Below, in pieces: positions 23,494 through 31,448 of a stretch of DNA of 31,560 nucleotides. The stretch covers positions 1-31,560 of IMG/VR virus record IMGVR_UViG_3300020416_000037; one strand, 5' to 3'. The first letter of the stretch is position 1. Every line of letters begins with the position of its first letter. The notes under the pieces were generated by a model, which was given only the letters and a program-made list of their open reading frames with translations, was not told the DNA's origin and made no database searches. Both the position numbers and the translations under genes were made by a program. The DNA comes from a virus.

Positions 23494-25254
23494 ATGGCAG
23501 TCTCAATTTCTGGTGAAGGTGTCATCAGTGGTAGTAGTAATTATTCCTTCGACTCAAAAGTATCGGTTGGTGGTACTCTGACTTATGAAGATGTAACCAG
23601 TGTTGACTCAGTTGGTATTATAACTGCACAATCTGGTATTCGTGTTACTGGTGGGACGGTTGGTATTGGAACTGATGATCCAGGTAGTCACAAACTTCAT
23701 TTGTATGGAGCATCAAACTCTGACATAAGAATGACTGCTACTGGTGATGATATTATCAATATATTTGCAAATTCTAATAGAAGTTCTGCCAATGATGTTA
23801 TTTTTGCGATAAAAGGAGAATGGAATGGAACACAAGTAGCAAATATAAAAATTAATGCTGGAGATGATACAACTAATAAAGATGATGGGTATATTACATT
23901 TAATACTAGAGAAAGTGGTGCTGGATCAAGCACAGAAAGAATTCGTATAACTTCTGCTGGTAAAGTTGGCGTCAATGAAACTGCTCCAGCAGCAGATTTG
24001 GTTGTTAAACAGTCGGGAAATACATTTACAACTCAATCACAAACAGTTGCTTTATTCCAAAGAAGTTCTACGGCAGGACACGGAGTAAAGATTGCAATTG
24101 TAGCAGGAACTGGAGGTTCTTCAGACATCAATTTTGGCGATACTGATGACGAGGATATTGGTATTATTCAGTATTTCCATACCGACAACTCTTTAAGAAT
24201 TACTGCTAATGCATCAGAAAGACTTCGTATAAACTCGAATGGAACAACACAATTTACACCTGAAGGAAGCACTAGTAATCCGTATCTCTTAATTGATACC
24301 AGTGGTGATAATGCTAGATTTAATGCTGCTAAATCATCTGGTAACTGTGGATTAATATTCGTAACTCAAAATTCAGGAACTGCAACCGAAAGACTTCGTA
24401 TAACTTATGATGGTAAATTTGGATTTAAAACTACTTCTCCCGACTATACAGTAGATATCAACGGGGAATTGGGAATTACTGAAGGTCAACCAGTTACTTG
24501 GCACGATGGTTCTGGCAATGCTGCTGCTCAGATTTATGGAGATTCCAGTAGTAACTTGATATTCAGGACTGGAGTTGCTGCTATGGGAGAACGGATGCGT
24601 ATAACTCCTGGTGGTGATAGTTACTTCACTGGTAATGTTGGTATTAATAAAGCTGCTCCAACACAAGCACTTGATGTTGTCGGAAGAATTATAAAAACAG
24701 AATATGAACCTGGTGAATTGATTGAATGTCTTGAGACAATTGCAAATGGTATACAATGCACTCTTTCTTCTGGATCATATACCCCAACTAATGTAACTGC
24801 AACTCAAGATCTTACATCTTCCTATGCAGATATAAATGGTTCAGTATTTACTTACAATGTTCCTGCAGGAACTAAGAGACTTGTTTATGACTTCTTCGTT
24901 TTCATGAAGGACAAGGATGTTGGACCACTTTTACACTTTAGGGGTTTAACAACTGCTGATGGTAGTAGTACATATGCTGTAGTAAATGACTCTAGATCTA
25001 CCTGGAGAGGTGCAACTGCGAGTGCCGACTACCAGCATTGGATACACAATAGAATGGTTCTCTTTGATAATTCAAGTGAGGATTTAAATGATGGTTTACT
25101 TAATTCTCTTGGTGGCACTACAAGAAAAATTAAATTTCAATGCAGAGAATATAGTGGGTCGTATGAAGGGCAGTTGCATACCACAAACAATTATGACGGA
25201 GCTGGAACTGACATTTTGGTTCGTCCTCATATCAGAATTTCTGCTTATGCGTAA
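23494..25254 (+). CDS. Tail fibre-like adhesin with globular C-terminal head (586 aa)
   Basis: A 586-aa fibre. The N-terminus MAVSISGEGVISGSSNYSFD differs from the MSxI type. The stalk has GTLTYEDVTSVDSVGIITAQ at about 28-48 and VGIGTDDPGSHKLHL. Four ERLRI-type strands mark its sections: ERIRITSAGKVGVN (about 148), ERLRINSNGTTQF (about 242), ERLRITYDGKFGF (about 299) and ERMRITPGGDSYF (about 366). Residues about 395-586 are a repeat-free domain with SGSYTPTNVTATQDL, GTKRLVYDFFVFMKD, HWIHNRMVLFD, RKIKFQCREYSGSYEG and a last strand VRPHIRISAYA. Its outline resembles the head of the 16912 product. This is a probable receptor-binding domain. It is translated with the 23044 tip-like protein, so the two may assemble together. 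Confidence 0.85.
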   Translation: MAVSISGEGVISGSSNYSFDSKVSVGGTLTYEDVTSVDSVGIITAQSGIRVTGGTVGIGTDDPGSHKLHLYGASNSDIRMTATGDDIINIFANSNRSSANDVIFAIKGEWNGTQVANIKINAGDDTTNKDDGYITFNTRESGAGSSTERIRITSAGKVGVNETAPAADLVVKQSGNTFTTQSQTVALFQRSSTAGHGVKIAIVAGTGGSSDINFGDTDDEDIGIIQYFHTDNSLRITANASERLRINSNGTTQFTPEGSTSNPYLLIDTSGDNARFNAAKSSGNCGLIFVTQNSGTATERLRITYDGKFGFKTTSPDYTVDINGELGITEGQPVTWHDGSGNAAAQIYGDSSSNLIFRTGVAAMGERMRITPGGDSYFTGNVGINKAAPTQALDVVGRIIKTEYEPGELIECLETIANGIQCTLSSGSYTPTNVTATQDLTSSYADINGSVFTYNVPAGTKRLVYDFFVFMKDKDVGPLLHFRGLTTADGSSTYAVVNDSRSTWRGATASADYQHWIHNRMVLFDNSSEDLNDGLLNSLGGTTRKIKFQCREYSGSYEGQLHTTNNYDGAGTDILVRPHIRISAYA

Positions 25255-25263
25255 TTCTACCCC

Positions 25264-25271
25264 TATAAATA
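25264..25271 (+). promoter_or_regulatory. Late promoter box for the Peptidase_G2 fibre
   Basis: TATAAATA, the exact late consensus, 36 nt before the ATG at 25308. This is the longest promoter-to-start gap on the plus strand. A weaker TGTAAATA lies at 25286-25293 within the leader hairpin. Confidence 0.7.
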
Positions 25272-25283
25272 TTTAAGGTAAAA

Positions 25284-25297
25284 CCTGTAAATACAGG
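25284..25297 (+). promoter_or_regulatory. Leader hairpin covering a possible ribosome site
   Basis: CCTGT (25284-25288) pairs with ACAGG (25293-25297) across AAAT. The last three bases of the stem belong to AGGA (25295-25298), the best ribosome site for the ATG at 25308. A competing 4-bp hairpin, AGGT (25276-25279) with ACCT (25283-25286), shares bases with it. Both stems are short. Confidence 0.35.
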
Positions 25298-25307
25298 AAT
25301 ATAATAA

Positions 25308-27623
25308 ATGAGCACCCTTAAGACAAATACTCTTCAACACTTAGATAGTGGTTCAGCTAACATTGAGTTGGCCAAGGGTGGGGGTGCAATTCATTCTGGA
25401 ATCTCTACCTTTAATAAGGTAAGTGTAGGATCTGCAACAACATTCACAGATGATCTTGTGGTGAATGGGGATGCTCGTATTACGGGTATTCTTACCATTG
25501 GTACAGGATCAATTACTCTAGATCCTAATAATGATGAGATCAAACTTGGTCAAACAAAACTGAAAAGAGAGAGTGATGGTGAAATTAAAATTACCGATTT
25601 ACAAGGTAATTTAAAAGGATTAAGAGGAAAAAGATTTAGAATTCAAGTTACAGCAAGTGAGAAAAACAAAAATGGAGTTGAGGTAGGAACTGGGGCAACG
25701 ATTACAAGTCCTAATGATAATGAATTAGCATTTAGAACTAACGATGAACCGAGAGTAAAAATTGATTCCAGTGGTAAAGTTGGTATCGGTAAAACAGATC
25801 CTAACACACTCCTCCATGTTCATGGAAGTAGTAGCACACAGAAACTAGTAAGATTTACCAGCGGCCCATCAGAAAGAAATAATTATATTGGAGTTGTAAG
25901 TTCTGATAATTTAGAAATAGGTGCTGATGAAGATAATGAGGGAAATGATTCTTCTATTAGATTTAGAGTTGATGGAACAGAAAGACTTCGCATCAAATCA
26001 GATGGTGATACATCATTATCATTTAATTTACTAATACCAGAAGACAAGAAAATTCATCTTGAAGGTATTAGCAGTGATGATTATAATGCTATTTGGAAAG
26101 CAGATACAGAAAATACAGTATTTGTAACTTCAAGGTTCAACATTGCAAATATCATTGATTCAAATGATGATGATACAACATCCTTCTGGTCAGTAAGACA
26201 TAACGGAACAACTCTTTCTGGTTCATCAGAACTTATGAGAGTTGGGGGTGATGGTAAAGTTGGTATCAACGCAACTTCTCCAAATGCACGTCTCGAACTA
26301 AAAGAGAGTGATGGAAATATCGCTTTTAAAATAGGTAATAGTGCAGAAACTTATAATAGGTTTCAGATATATGCAAGATCTAGTGGAGATACTGATTATC
26401 ATACAATTGCATATTTTCACAAAGATAATTACCCATTAAATCATTATACCTACGCAGGAACGAGTTATAATTACGCATCAGTTATGGCAGGGCGTACAAG
26501 ATCTAACGCTGCCAGTCCCACTAATTATTATAGACACGGTTCTCACTCATTTGATGCATATTCAGCTCGTACTGATGATCAACAGAATTACAGATCTCGT
26601 ATTTTTATGAGAGCATGGGATGGTGGTGATGATGGTGATAGAAATGCAATTTATTATGTAAATTCAGGTTCTGATACCACTTCAGTTGACTACGACCAAC
26701 ACCAAAAGTTTGGTATAAAAGGAAATGGTATGACTCAGTGTGGCTCCAGTGTTTATGCTGGTAGAGTAGAATCTGATGAATCAACTCCAAATAGTGTTTA
26801 TGGTGGTACAAGTGGTACTACGGTGATCGTTTATCCTGGTTCATCCGCTCAATATACACGTATGGATGCCAGAACAACTAGTGGTACTGATCAAGTATTT
26901 AAAGCAGATACAGGTATTGGTGTTTGTTTTAAGGTAGAAGCAAGTGGTAAAGTAGAAGCTGATGGTTCTTTTTCTAATCCTGCTACTGACTATGCTGAAT
27001 ATTTTGAATGGACAGATGGCAATACAAGTAGTGCTGACAGAAGAGGTATAACTGTTGTTATGGATGGTGAAAAGATAAGACCAGCAACTAATAGTGATGA
27101 TACATCAAAAATTATTGGTGTGGTATCTGCTTTACCATCAATCGTTGGTGATGCTGCATGGAGTAAATGGCACCTCGCACTTCAAAATGATGTTTATGGA
27201 AGTTGGGTTACAGAAGATAAAGAATATCTGGTTTGGAATAAATTTGGTACATTTACTGACACAGATGGTGTTAAAAAACCAAATCCACAACCAGATATAA
27301 ACGACTACAATATGTCATCTGATTTTCAAATCCTTGTTTCTGATATTGAAGAAGAAAAGGCAAAAGGTAATGTACCTCAAGCTGCAATCGATCAAAATCT
27401 AAGATATACAAGACCCTCACGAGTCTATAACCCAGATTATGATCCAACAAGAGATTATGTGCCTAGATCTCACAGAAAAGAATGGGATGCGATTGGTCTG
27501 TTAGGTAAGCTTGTTGTTCGTAGGGGACAACCAATCGGTTCCAACTGGATATTAATGAGATCTAATGTCGGTGTTGATCCTAATGATAATAGTATCATCT
27601 TGGATCGTTATCTGGTTAGATAA
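25308..27623 (+). CDS. Tail fibre with C-terminal Peptidase_G2-like autoprocessing domain (771 aa)
   Basis: A 771-aa fibre. N-terminus MSTLKTNTLQHLDSG, then stalk repeats, FRTNDEPRVKIDSSGKVGIG (about 146), ERLRIKSDGDTSL (about 225) and SELMRVGGDGKVGIN (about 306). A His/Tyr-rich section follows (about 345-435). From about 561 the sequence matches the Peptidase_G2 (intramolecular chaperone autoproteolysis) family: TDYAEYFEWTDGN, DRRGITVVMDGEKIRPA, KIIGVVSALPSIVGDAAWSK, then LGKLVVRRGQPIGSNW at the end. In phi29 gp12 and similar spikes this domain helps the trimer fold and then cuts itself off. By analogy, cleavage should fall near T560-D561, leaving a fibre of about 560 residues and releasing about 211. 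The site is inferred from the position of the DYAE motif. This is the only fibre in the window with this domain. Confidence 0.85.
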   Translation: MSTLKTNTLQHLDSGSANIELAKGGGAIHSGISTFNKVSVGSATTFTDDLVVNGDARITGILTIGTGSITLDPNNDEIKLGQTKLKRESDGEIKITDLQGNLKGLRGKRFRIQVTASEKNKNGVEVGTGATITSPNDNELAFRTNDEPRVKIDSSGKVGIGKTDPNTLLHVHGSSSTQKLVRFTSGPSERNNYIGVVSSDNLEIGADEDNEGNDSSIRFRVDGTERLRIKSDGDTSLSFNLLIPEDKKIHLEGISSDDYNAIWKADTENTVFVTSRFNIANIIDSNDDDTTSFWSVRHNGTTLSGSSELMRVGGDGKVGINATSPNARLELKESDGNIAFKIGNSAETYNRFQIYARSSGDTDYHTIAYFHKDNYPLNHYTYAGTSYNYASVMAGRTRSNAASPTNYYRHGSHSFDAYSARTDDQQNYRSRIFMRAWDGGDDGDRNAIYYVNSGSDTTSVDYDQHQKFGIKGNGMTQCGSSVYAGRVESDESTPNSVYGGTSGTTVIVYPGSSAQYTRMDARTTSGTDQVFKADTGIGVCFKVEASGKVEADGSFSNPATDYAEYFEWTDGNTSSADRRGITVVMDGEKIRPATNSDDTSKIIGVVSALPSIVGDAAWSKWHLALQNDVYGSWVTEDKEYLVWNKFGTFTDTDGVKKPNPQPDINDYNMSSDFQILVSDIEEEKAKGNVPQAAIDQNLRYTRPSRVYNPDYDPTRDYVPRSHRKEWDAIGLLGKLVVRRGQPIGSNWILMRSNVGVDPNDNSIILDRYLVR

Positions 27624-27629
27624 TAAATA
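27622..27629 (+). promoter_or_regulatory. Late promoter box (extended type)
   Basis: AATAAATA overlaps the TAA stop (27621-27623) of the previous gene and continues ACTAAAAAGAG. It ends 17 nt before the ATG at 27646. Confidence 0.75.
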
Positions 27630-27645
27630 ACTAAAAAGAGTTCTG

Positions 27646-29475
27646 ATGTCAAGGGCAAGAGACTTATCAAGATTTGCAAACCAACAAGCTATAAGTGTTG
27701 ATTCTTCCCTTAATGTAGGTATCAACTCAACATCTCCTGACGCAAAATTAGATGTTGTTGGTATTGTTAGTGCAACAGAATTTTATGGTGATGGTTCAAA
27801 TCTAACCGGTGTATCGAGTCCAGGATTAGGAACTGCGTTAAGTGATGACACTACCAGTCCTCTTAATTCTATCTACTTCACGAATGCAAACTTATCTGTT
27901 GCATCAACGATAACTGTAAATCCACCTTCATCAGCTTCAGCAGCATTCACACAATATGCTAACATCGTTCTACAGAATGACGCAGATTTAATTGTTGCTG
28001 ATGGTGATACATTTATTCCAGATATTCTGGGAATTGGAACGGATGTTGATGAACCAGGGACACTGGCTGGTGGTGCAGGAAAATTAAGAGTAGATAATAT
28101 AACAAATAAAGCGGGAACAGGATCTCCAAATTTCCCTTTTGGTATGAGTGTTGCTGGTGTTATAACTGCAACATCATTCAGTGGGTCTGGTGCAAACTTA
28201 ACTAATATTAATTCTACAAGTGCAACAGGTGATTTTTCTATTGCTGATAAAATAATTCATACTGGAGATACCGATACTGCAATAAGATTCCCTGCTGCTG
28301 ATACATTTACTTTAGAGACTGCTGGTAGTGAAAGACTACGCATAGCTTCTGATGGTAAAATCACCACCGGTGCAGTTAATGTAAGCTATGGTGGAACCAT
28401 TGGTATCGGAAAATCGTTCTTCATCAATAACTGGGGTGGTATTTACAATGGAGTAAGATACGAGTTTAACACGAGTTCTGTTGATAATTATACTCAAGGT
28501 TATCACTGTTATTCTCATAATGGCTCACTTCTACAAGGACGTAGATATTCAAATAATGATGGTGGGGTTATTATTCAACTTATGAAATCAGGTGACAATT
28601 ATGGCGATGGTTTAGTTACCCAGGGTGACACGATTGGACAGATATTGTTCCAACCAAATAACGGTGCTGGATTTACCAATGGTGCTACTATTGAAGGAGC
28701 AGTGGATGATAATACTGGTGATACCATTTCCTTATCAGTTATTCCAACGAAATTTAAATTTAATTTAAGAGATTCTGTCGGTAATTCGGACAGAATTTAC
28801 TTCACTGCAAACAATGATTTTAATTGGGGTGAAGTTGGACAAGGGCATACACAGGGCACGATTCACCTTTTACCAAAAACAAGTACAGCTCATTCTGGAG
28901 GTGCTATTACATGGGGTGCTGAAGATGATGGATATTCTTTTCCTTATAGTGGAGGAGAGAGAGCACACGCTGGAATCTACGTAAGGTCTGATGGTACTTA
29001 TGGTACAAAGATGTACCTTTCAACTACAGATCAATATTCCGCAGGATCTAAAACTGCAATAGAAATCGATCATCAGGGAGTTGTTCATACCAAAAAACAA
29101 CCTTTTATATACGGACGTCCAACAAATACTACGGGTAGTGGTATTTTTAATGCTATGGGAAGCATCCAAAGTCGTGGAGGATTGGCATTTACAACTGATA
29201 GAATTACAGTAAGTAAGGAAGGAGTATACCTTATTACTTTTAACACAATTTGTGACACCAGCACCGGAAGAGTAGATGCTAGAATAAGAGTAAATGGAAG
29301 TACTATTGTTAATACTTTAAATGAAAATAATGGAACCGGATATCATTACAGAGGTGCATCTATCTGTCGTTACCTCTATGAAAATGATTACATTCAAGTA
29401 GAAAATGGTGATTGGTATGACCCTTCAAATTCAGCTACTGATTGGAAGACCTTGAGTGTAGCATTTTTAGGATAA
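27646..29475 (+). CDS. Tail fibre-like adhesin with C1q-like head (609 aa)
   Basis: A 609-aa fibre with a different N-terminus, MSRARDLSRFANQQ, also familiar from marine phage fibres. The stalk has VGINSTSPDAKLDVVG and ATEFYGDGSNLTG, then an insert with TAGGA/GTGSPNFPFGMSV. At about 205-224 comes HTGDTDTAIRFPAADTFTLE, followed by SERLRIASDGKIT (about 228). The C-terminal 120 residues (about 487-609) look like a C1q/TNF-type jelly roll: GIFNAMGSIQSRG, DRITVSKEGVYLITFNTICD, RIRVNGSTIVNTLNE, RYLYENDYIQVENGDWYD, WKTLSVAFLG. C1q-like heads form trimers and fit a receptor-binding tip. A middle region (about 245-480) with YEFNTSSVDNYTQGYHCYSH and GGAITWGAEDDGYSF remains unassigned. Confidence 0.85.
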   Translation: MSRARDLSRFANQQAISVDSSLNVGINSTSPDAKLDVVGIVSATEFYGDGSNLTGVSSPGLGTALSDDTTSPLNSIYFTNANLSVASTITVNPPSSASAAFTQYANIVLQNDADLIVADGDTFIPDILGIGTDVDEPGTLAGGAGKLRVDNITNKAGTGSPNFPFGMSVAGVITATSFSGSGANLTNINSTSATGDFSIADKIIHTGDTDTAIRFPAADTFTLETAGSERLRIASDGKITTGAVNVSYGGTIGIGKSFFINNWGGIYNGVRYEFNTSSVDNYTQGYHCYSHNGSLLQGRRYSNNDGGVIIQLMKSGDNYGDGLVTQGDTIGQILFQPNNGAGFTNGATIEGAVDDNTGDTISLSVIPTKFKFNLRDSVGNSDRIYFTANNDFNWGEVGQGHTQGTIHLLPKTSTAHSGGAITWGAEDDGYSFPYSGGERAHAGIYVRSDGTYGTKMYLSTTDQYSAGSKTAIEIDHQGVVHTKKQPFIYGRPTNTTGSGIFNAMGSIQSRGGLAFTTDRITVSKEGVYLITFNTICDTSTGRVDARIRVNGSTIVNTLNENNGTGYHYRGASICRYLYENDYIQVENGDWYDPSNSATDWKTLSVAFLG

Positions 29476-29478
29476 ATA
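29471..29478 (+). promoter_or_regulatory. Late promoter box for the 86-aa gene
   Basis: GATAAATA contains the TAA stop (29473-29475) of the 27646 gene and continues AGAGAAAATAAA rather than ACTAAAAA. It ends 21 nt before the ATG at 29499. Confidence 0.7.
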
Positions 29479-29498
29479 AGAGAAAATAAATTAATAGT

Positions 29499-29759
29499 AT
29501 GCCAAATATCAATGTAACTTTATCTGATTCAGAATATAAGGCTATGCAATTTGCATGTCTTGATGTTGATGAGTGGATTCAAAATGCAGCTACAGCAAGA
29601 GCTCATATAGCAACAAATGATATTATTGAATTAAATACAGTACACTGTAATGAAAATAGTATAGCGATTGCTGTTGGTAGAGATGCACAAGTTACTCAGG
29701 CATATGATCTAAAAGTCGTTCAAACGGTGGCGGAGAGAGAAGCAATGTCAACAATGTGA
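29499..29759 (+). CDS. Small conserved-type phage protein, unknown function (86 aa)
   Basis: An 86-aa protein, MPNINVTLSDSEYKAMQFAC..., mixed alpha/beta, with two cysteines (FACLD, VHCNEN), no stalk repeats and no membrane segment. The series of a beta strand, a helix with DVDEWIQNAATARAH, then HCNEN and VGRDAQVTQAYDLKVV resembles small proteins I recall beside fibre genes in marine phages, none with a known role. It has its own promoter and sits between two fibre genes. It could be an assembly factor or minor virion protein; the sequence does not decide. Confidence 0.75.
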   Translation: MPNINVTLSDSEYKAMQFACLDVDEWIQNAATARAHIATNDIIELNTVHCNENSIAIAVGRDAQVTQAYDLKVVQTVAEREAMSTM

Positions 29760-29853
29760 TCCGAGAGTGATTTTTTGTAAAATAATGGGTCTCAAGCATC
29801 ATCAATTACCGTGATGGAAATTACGGGATAAATAATCAAAAAAGTATAAATCC
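29760..29853 (+). other. Longest intergenic gap (94 nt)
   Basis: Apart from the late promoter at 29827, it contains a short T-run (29771-29776) and two weak, mutually exclusive inverted repeats: CATCA/TGATG (29800-29804 with 29812-29816) and CCGT/ACGG (29809-29812 with 29823-29826). I see no small gene and no convincing terminator. Confidence 0.5.
29827..29834 (+). promoter_or_regulatory. Late promoter box for the 29854 fibre
   Basis: GATAAATA followed by ATCAAAAAAG, the same variant as at 16888, ending 20 nt before the ATG at 29854. A partial TATAAATC (29845-29852) is too close to the start to serve it. Confidence 0.75.
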
Positions 29854-31431
29854 ATGGGATTGAGTTTAAGAGGTACCACCTCAGGCGCTATTGATATCAA
29901 TCCACCAGCAGTGGCTGGTGATAATGCCATTACTCTTCCTGCAAGTAATGGTAGTGCTAATCAGTTTTTTAAAAATAGTGGGACGGCGGGTGTTGTAACC
30001 TACTCCTCCATGGTGGAGACTTCTGGTGGATCGGTTGGTATTGGAACTGCTATTCCAGACAGACCACTTCATGTTTTTAATGGTACGAATGATGCGAATG
30101 TAAAAATATCATCAACTGGTTCTGGAAAAGATGCAAGATTAGAATTAATTGGAAATAGCACAGGGACCTCTCAAATTAGACTCGGTGATGAAGCATCTGC
30201 AAATGTAGGATTGATCACTTACGATCATTCAAGCGACTTTTTAGCATTTAGAACATCCTCATCAGAAAGACTTCGTATAACTTCTGCTGGTAATGTTGGT
30301 ATCGGAACTGATAATCCTGTAGAACCTCTTCACGTTAATGGAGATGCGCGTGTAGATGGTAATTTATACCTTGATTCTACAAAGTATCTTTCGGCAGGAG
30401 GATCAGGCACTAATTGGGGGTCTGTTCAGATTAATGGAGGTGGTGGAGGTGGATATGAAGGATACAGTATTGATGGTCGAGCTGTGTTCGTGCATGACGG
30501 CAGTACAAATATGGGATTATATGATGATGTGAATGATCATTGGGTTCTGCAACATAGTATGCAAGCTGTTGATTCAATCACAATGTTATATTCTGGTAAT
30601 GGTAATGAAAGACTTCGTATAACTTCTGCTGGTCTGGTTGGTATCGGAACTGATAATCCGTCACAGGAATTATCAATTTACGGCACTGGTGCAGTAAGAA
30701 GTGAGATAGTTTGTACCAATTATAATGATGCGGGCGCAGGCATATATCTTAGAACAATGAACGGCGGTTCAACGGTTTCTAATGCAACGTTGAATACAAA
30801 TACTACTGGAGATTTACTATTTTGGACTGGAACATCCGGTGCTTCAGAAAGACTTCGTATCTCCTCAGCAGGTGCATTTGGAATTGCTGGTGCAAACTAT
30901 GGAAATGCGGGTCAGGTCATAAAATCAAATGGGAGTAGTGCTGCTCCTACATGGCAAAATCTATATTCATATTTCTTTTATGGACAACAAGATACACAAA
31001 CTAGCATCGCTACTGCAACATATACAAGTCTCAAAAACTTAGGAACTAGAACCGTGGCTTTGGGTGATGCAAGTATAGCATCATGGAATGAATCTGAAGG
31101 GGAACTCACGGTTGGAGCGAGTGGAGCAGGATACTGGTTTCTATCCTGCGCTGCTGGTATTGATGATATTCAGTCAGGTGATTTTGTTCAAGTTGTTATC
31201 AGTAAAAATGGAACTGATACTGCTTTAGGCACTAATGTAACTACTTATGGTAGATCTTGGAATGGTGCTACTGCCAACCAAGTTACTGTTGATAACGTCA
31301 GTGGTATCGCAGAGTTAGCTGCTAACGATGTAGTTCGCTTTTATGTTTACCATAACGAAGGCTCTACTGAACCAACTGAACCAAATAGATGTTATGCAAT
31401 GGGATATCGGATTGGAGGAACCTCAGGATAA
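29854..31431 (+). CDS. Tail fibre-like adhesin with jelly-roll-like head (525 aa)
   Basis: A 525-aa fibre starting MGLSLRGTTSGAIDINPPAV, a third N-terminus type (GAIDI...AITLP is common in marine phage fibres). Stalk: GGSVGIGTAIPDRPLHVFNG (about 59-78), SSERLRITSAGNVGIGTDNP (about 137), KYLSAGGSGTNWGSVQINGG with a run of glycines (about 177-206), a second ERLRITSAGLVGIGTDNP (about 252) and ASERLRISSAGAFGI (about 332). The last 150 residues (about 375-525) form a beta domain of C1q-like appearance: ATYTSLKNLGTRTVALGD, GYWFLSCAAGIDDIQSGDFV, VVISKNGTDTAL, ELAANDVVRFYVYHNEG, CYAMGYRIGG. A 53-bp segment is duplicated inside the gene (30265-30317 and 30607-30659). This is a probable trimeric receptor-binding fibre. 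Confidence 0.85.
   Translation: MGLSLRGTTSGAIDINPPAVAGDNAITLPASNGSANQFFKNSGTAGVVTYSSMVETSGGSVGIGTAIPDRPLHVFNGTNDANVKISSTGSGKDARLELIGNSTGTSQIRLGDEASANVGLITYDHSSDFLAFRTSSSERLRITSAGNVGIGTDNPVEPLHVNGDARVDGNLYLDSTKYLSAGGSGTNWGSVQINGGGGGGYEGYSIDGRAVFVHDGSTNMGLYDDVNDHWVLQHSMQAVDSITMLYSGNGNERLRITSAGLVGIGTDNPSQELSIYGTGAVRSEIVCTNYNDAGAGIYLRTMNGGSTVSNATLNTNTTGDLLFWTGTSGASERLRISSAGAFGIAGANYGNAGQVIKSNGSSAAPTWQNLYSYFFYGQQDTQTSIATATYTSLKNLGTRTVALGDASIASWNESEGELTVGASGAGYWFLSCAAGIDDIQSGDFVQVVISKNGTDTALGTNVTTYGRSWNGATANQVTVDNVSGIAELAANDVVRFYVYHNEGSTEPTEPNRCYAMGYRIGGTSG
30265..30659 (+). repeat. Internal 53-bp duplication (30265-30317 and 30607-30659)
   Basis: Both copies encode ERLRITSAGxVGIGTDNP and differ at three adjacent bases only. 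The first 22 bases of each also match 16005-16026 in the 14952 gene exactly. Confidence 0.8.
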
Positions 31432-31440
31432 CTTGTATCT

Positions 31441-31448
31441 AATAAATA
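31441..31448 (+). promoter_or_regulatory. Late promoter box (extended type)
   Basis: AATAAATA with the ACTAAAAA extension, ending 15 nt before the ATG at 31463, the shortest spacing in the window. Unlike the other four sites of this type, it does not overlap the upstream stop. Confidence 0.75.

Noticed and set aside
29760-29853. A tRNA, small RNA or intrinsic terminator in the longest gap
   Set aside because: No cloverleaf can be drawn, the inverted repeats have only 4-5 bp, and the T-run does not follow a stem.
13454-30659. A CRISPR array or insertion sequence as the source of the direct repeats
   Set aside because: The repeats are in frame inside coding sequence, unevenly spaced and encode fibre motifs. 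No transposase, terminal inverted repeats or regular spacers are present.
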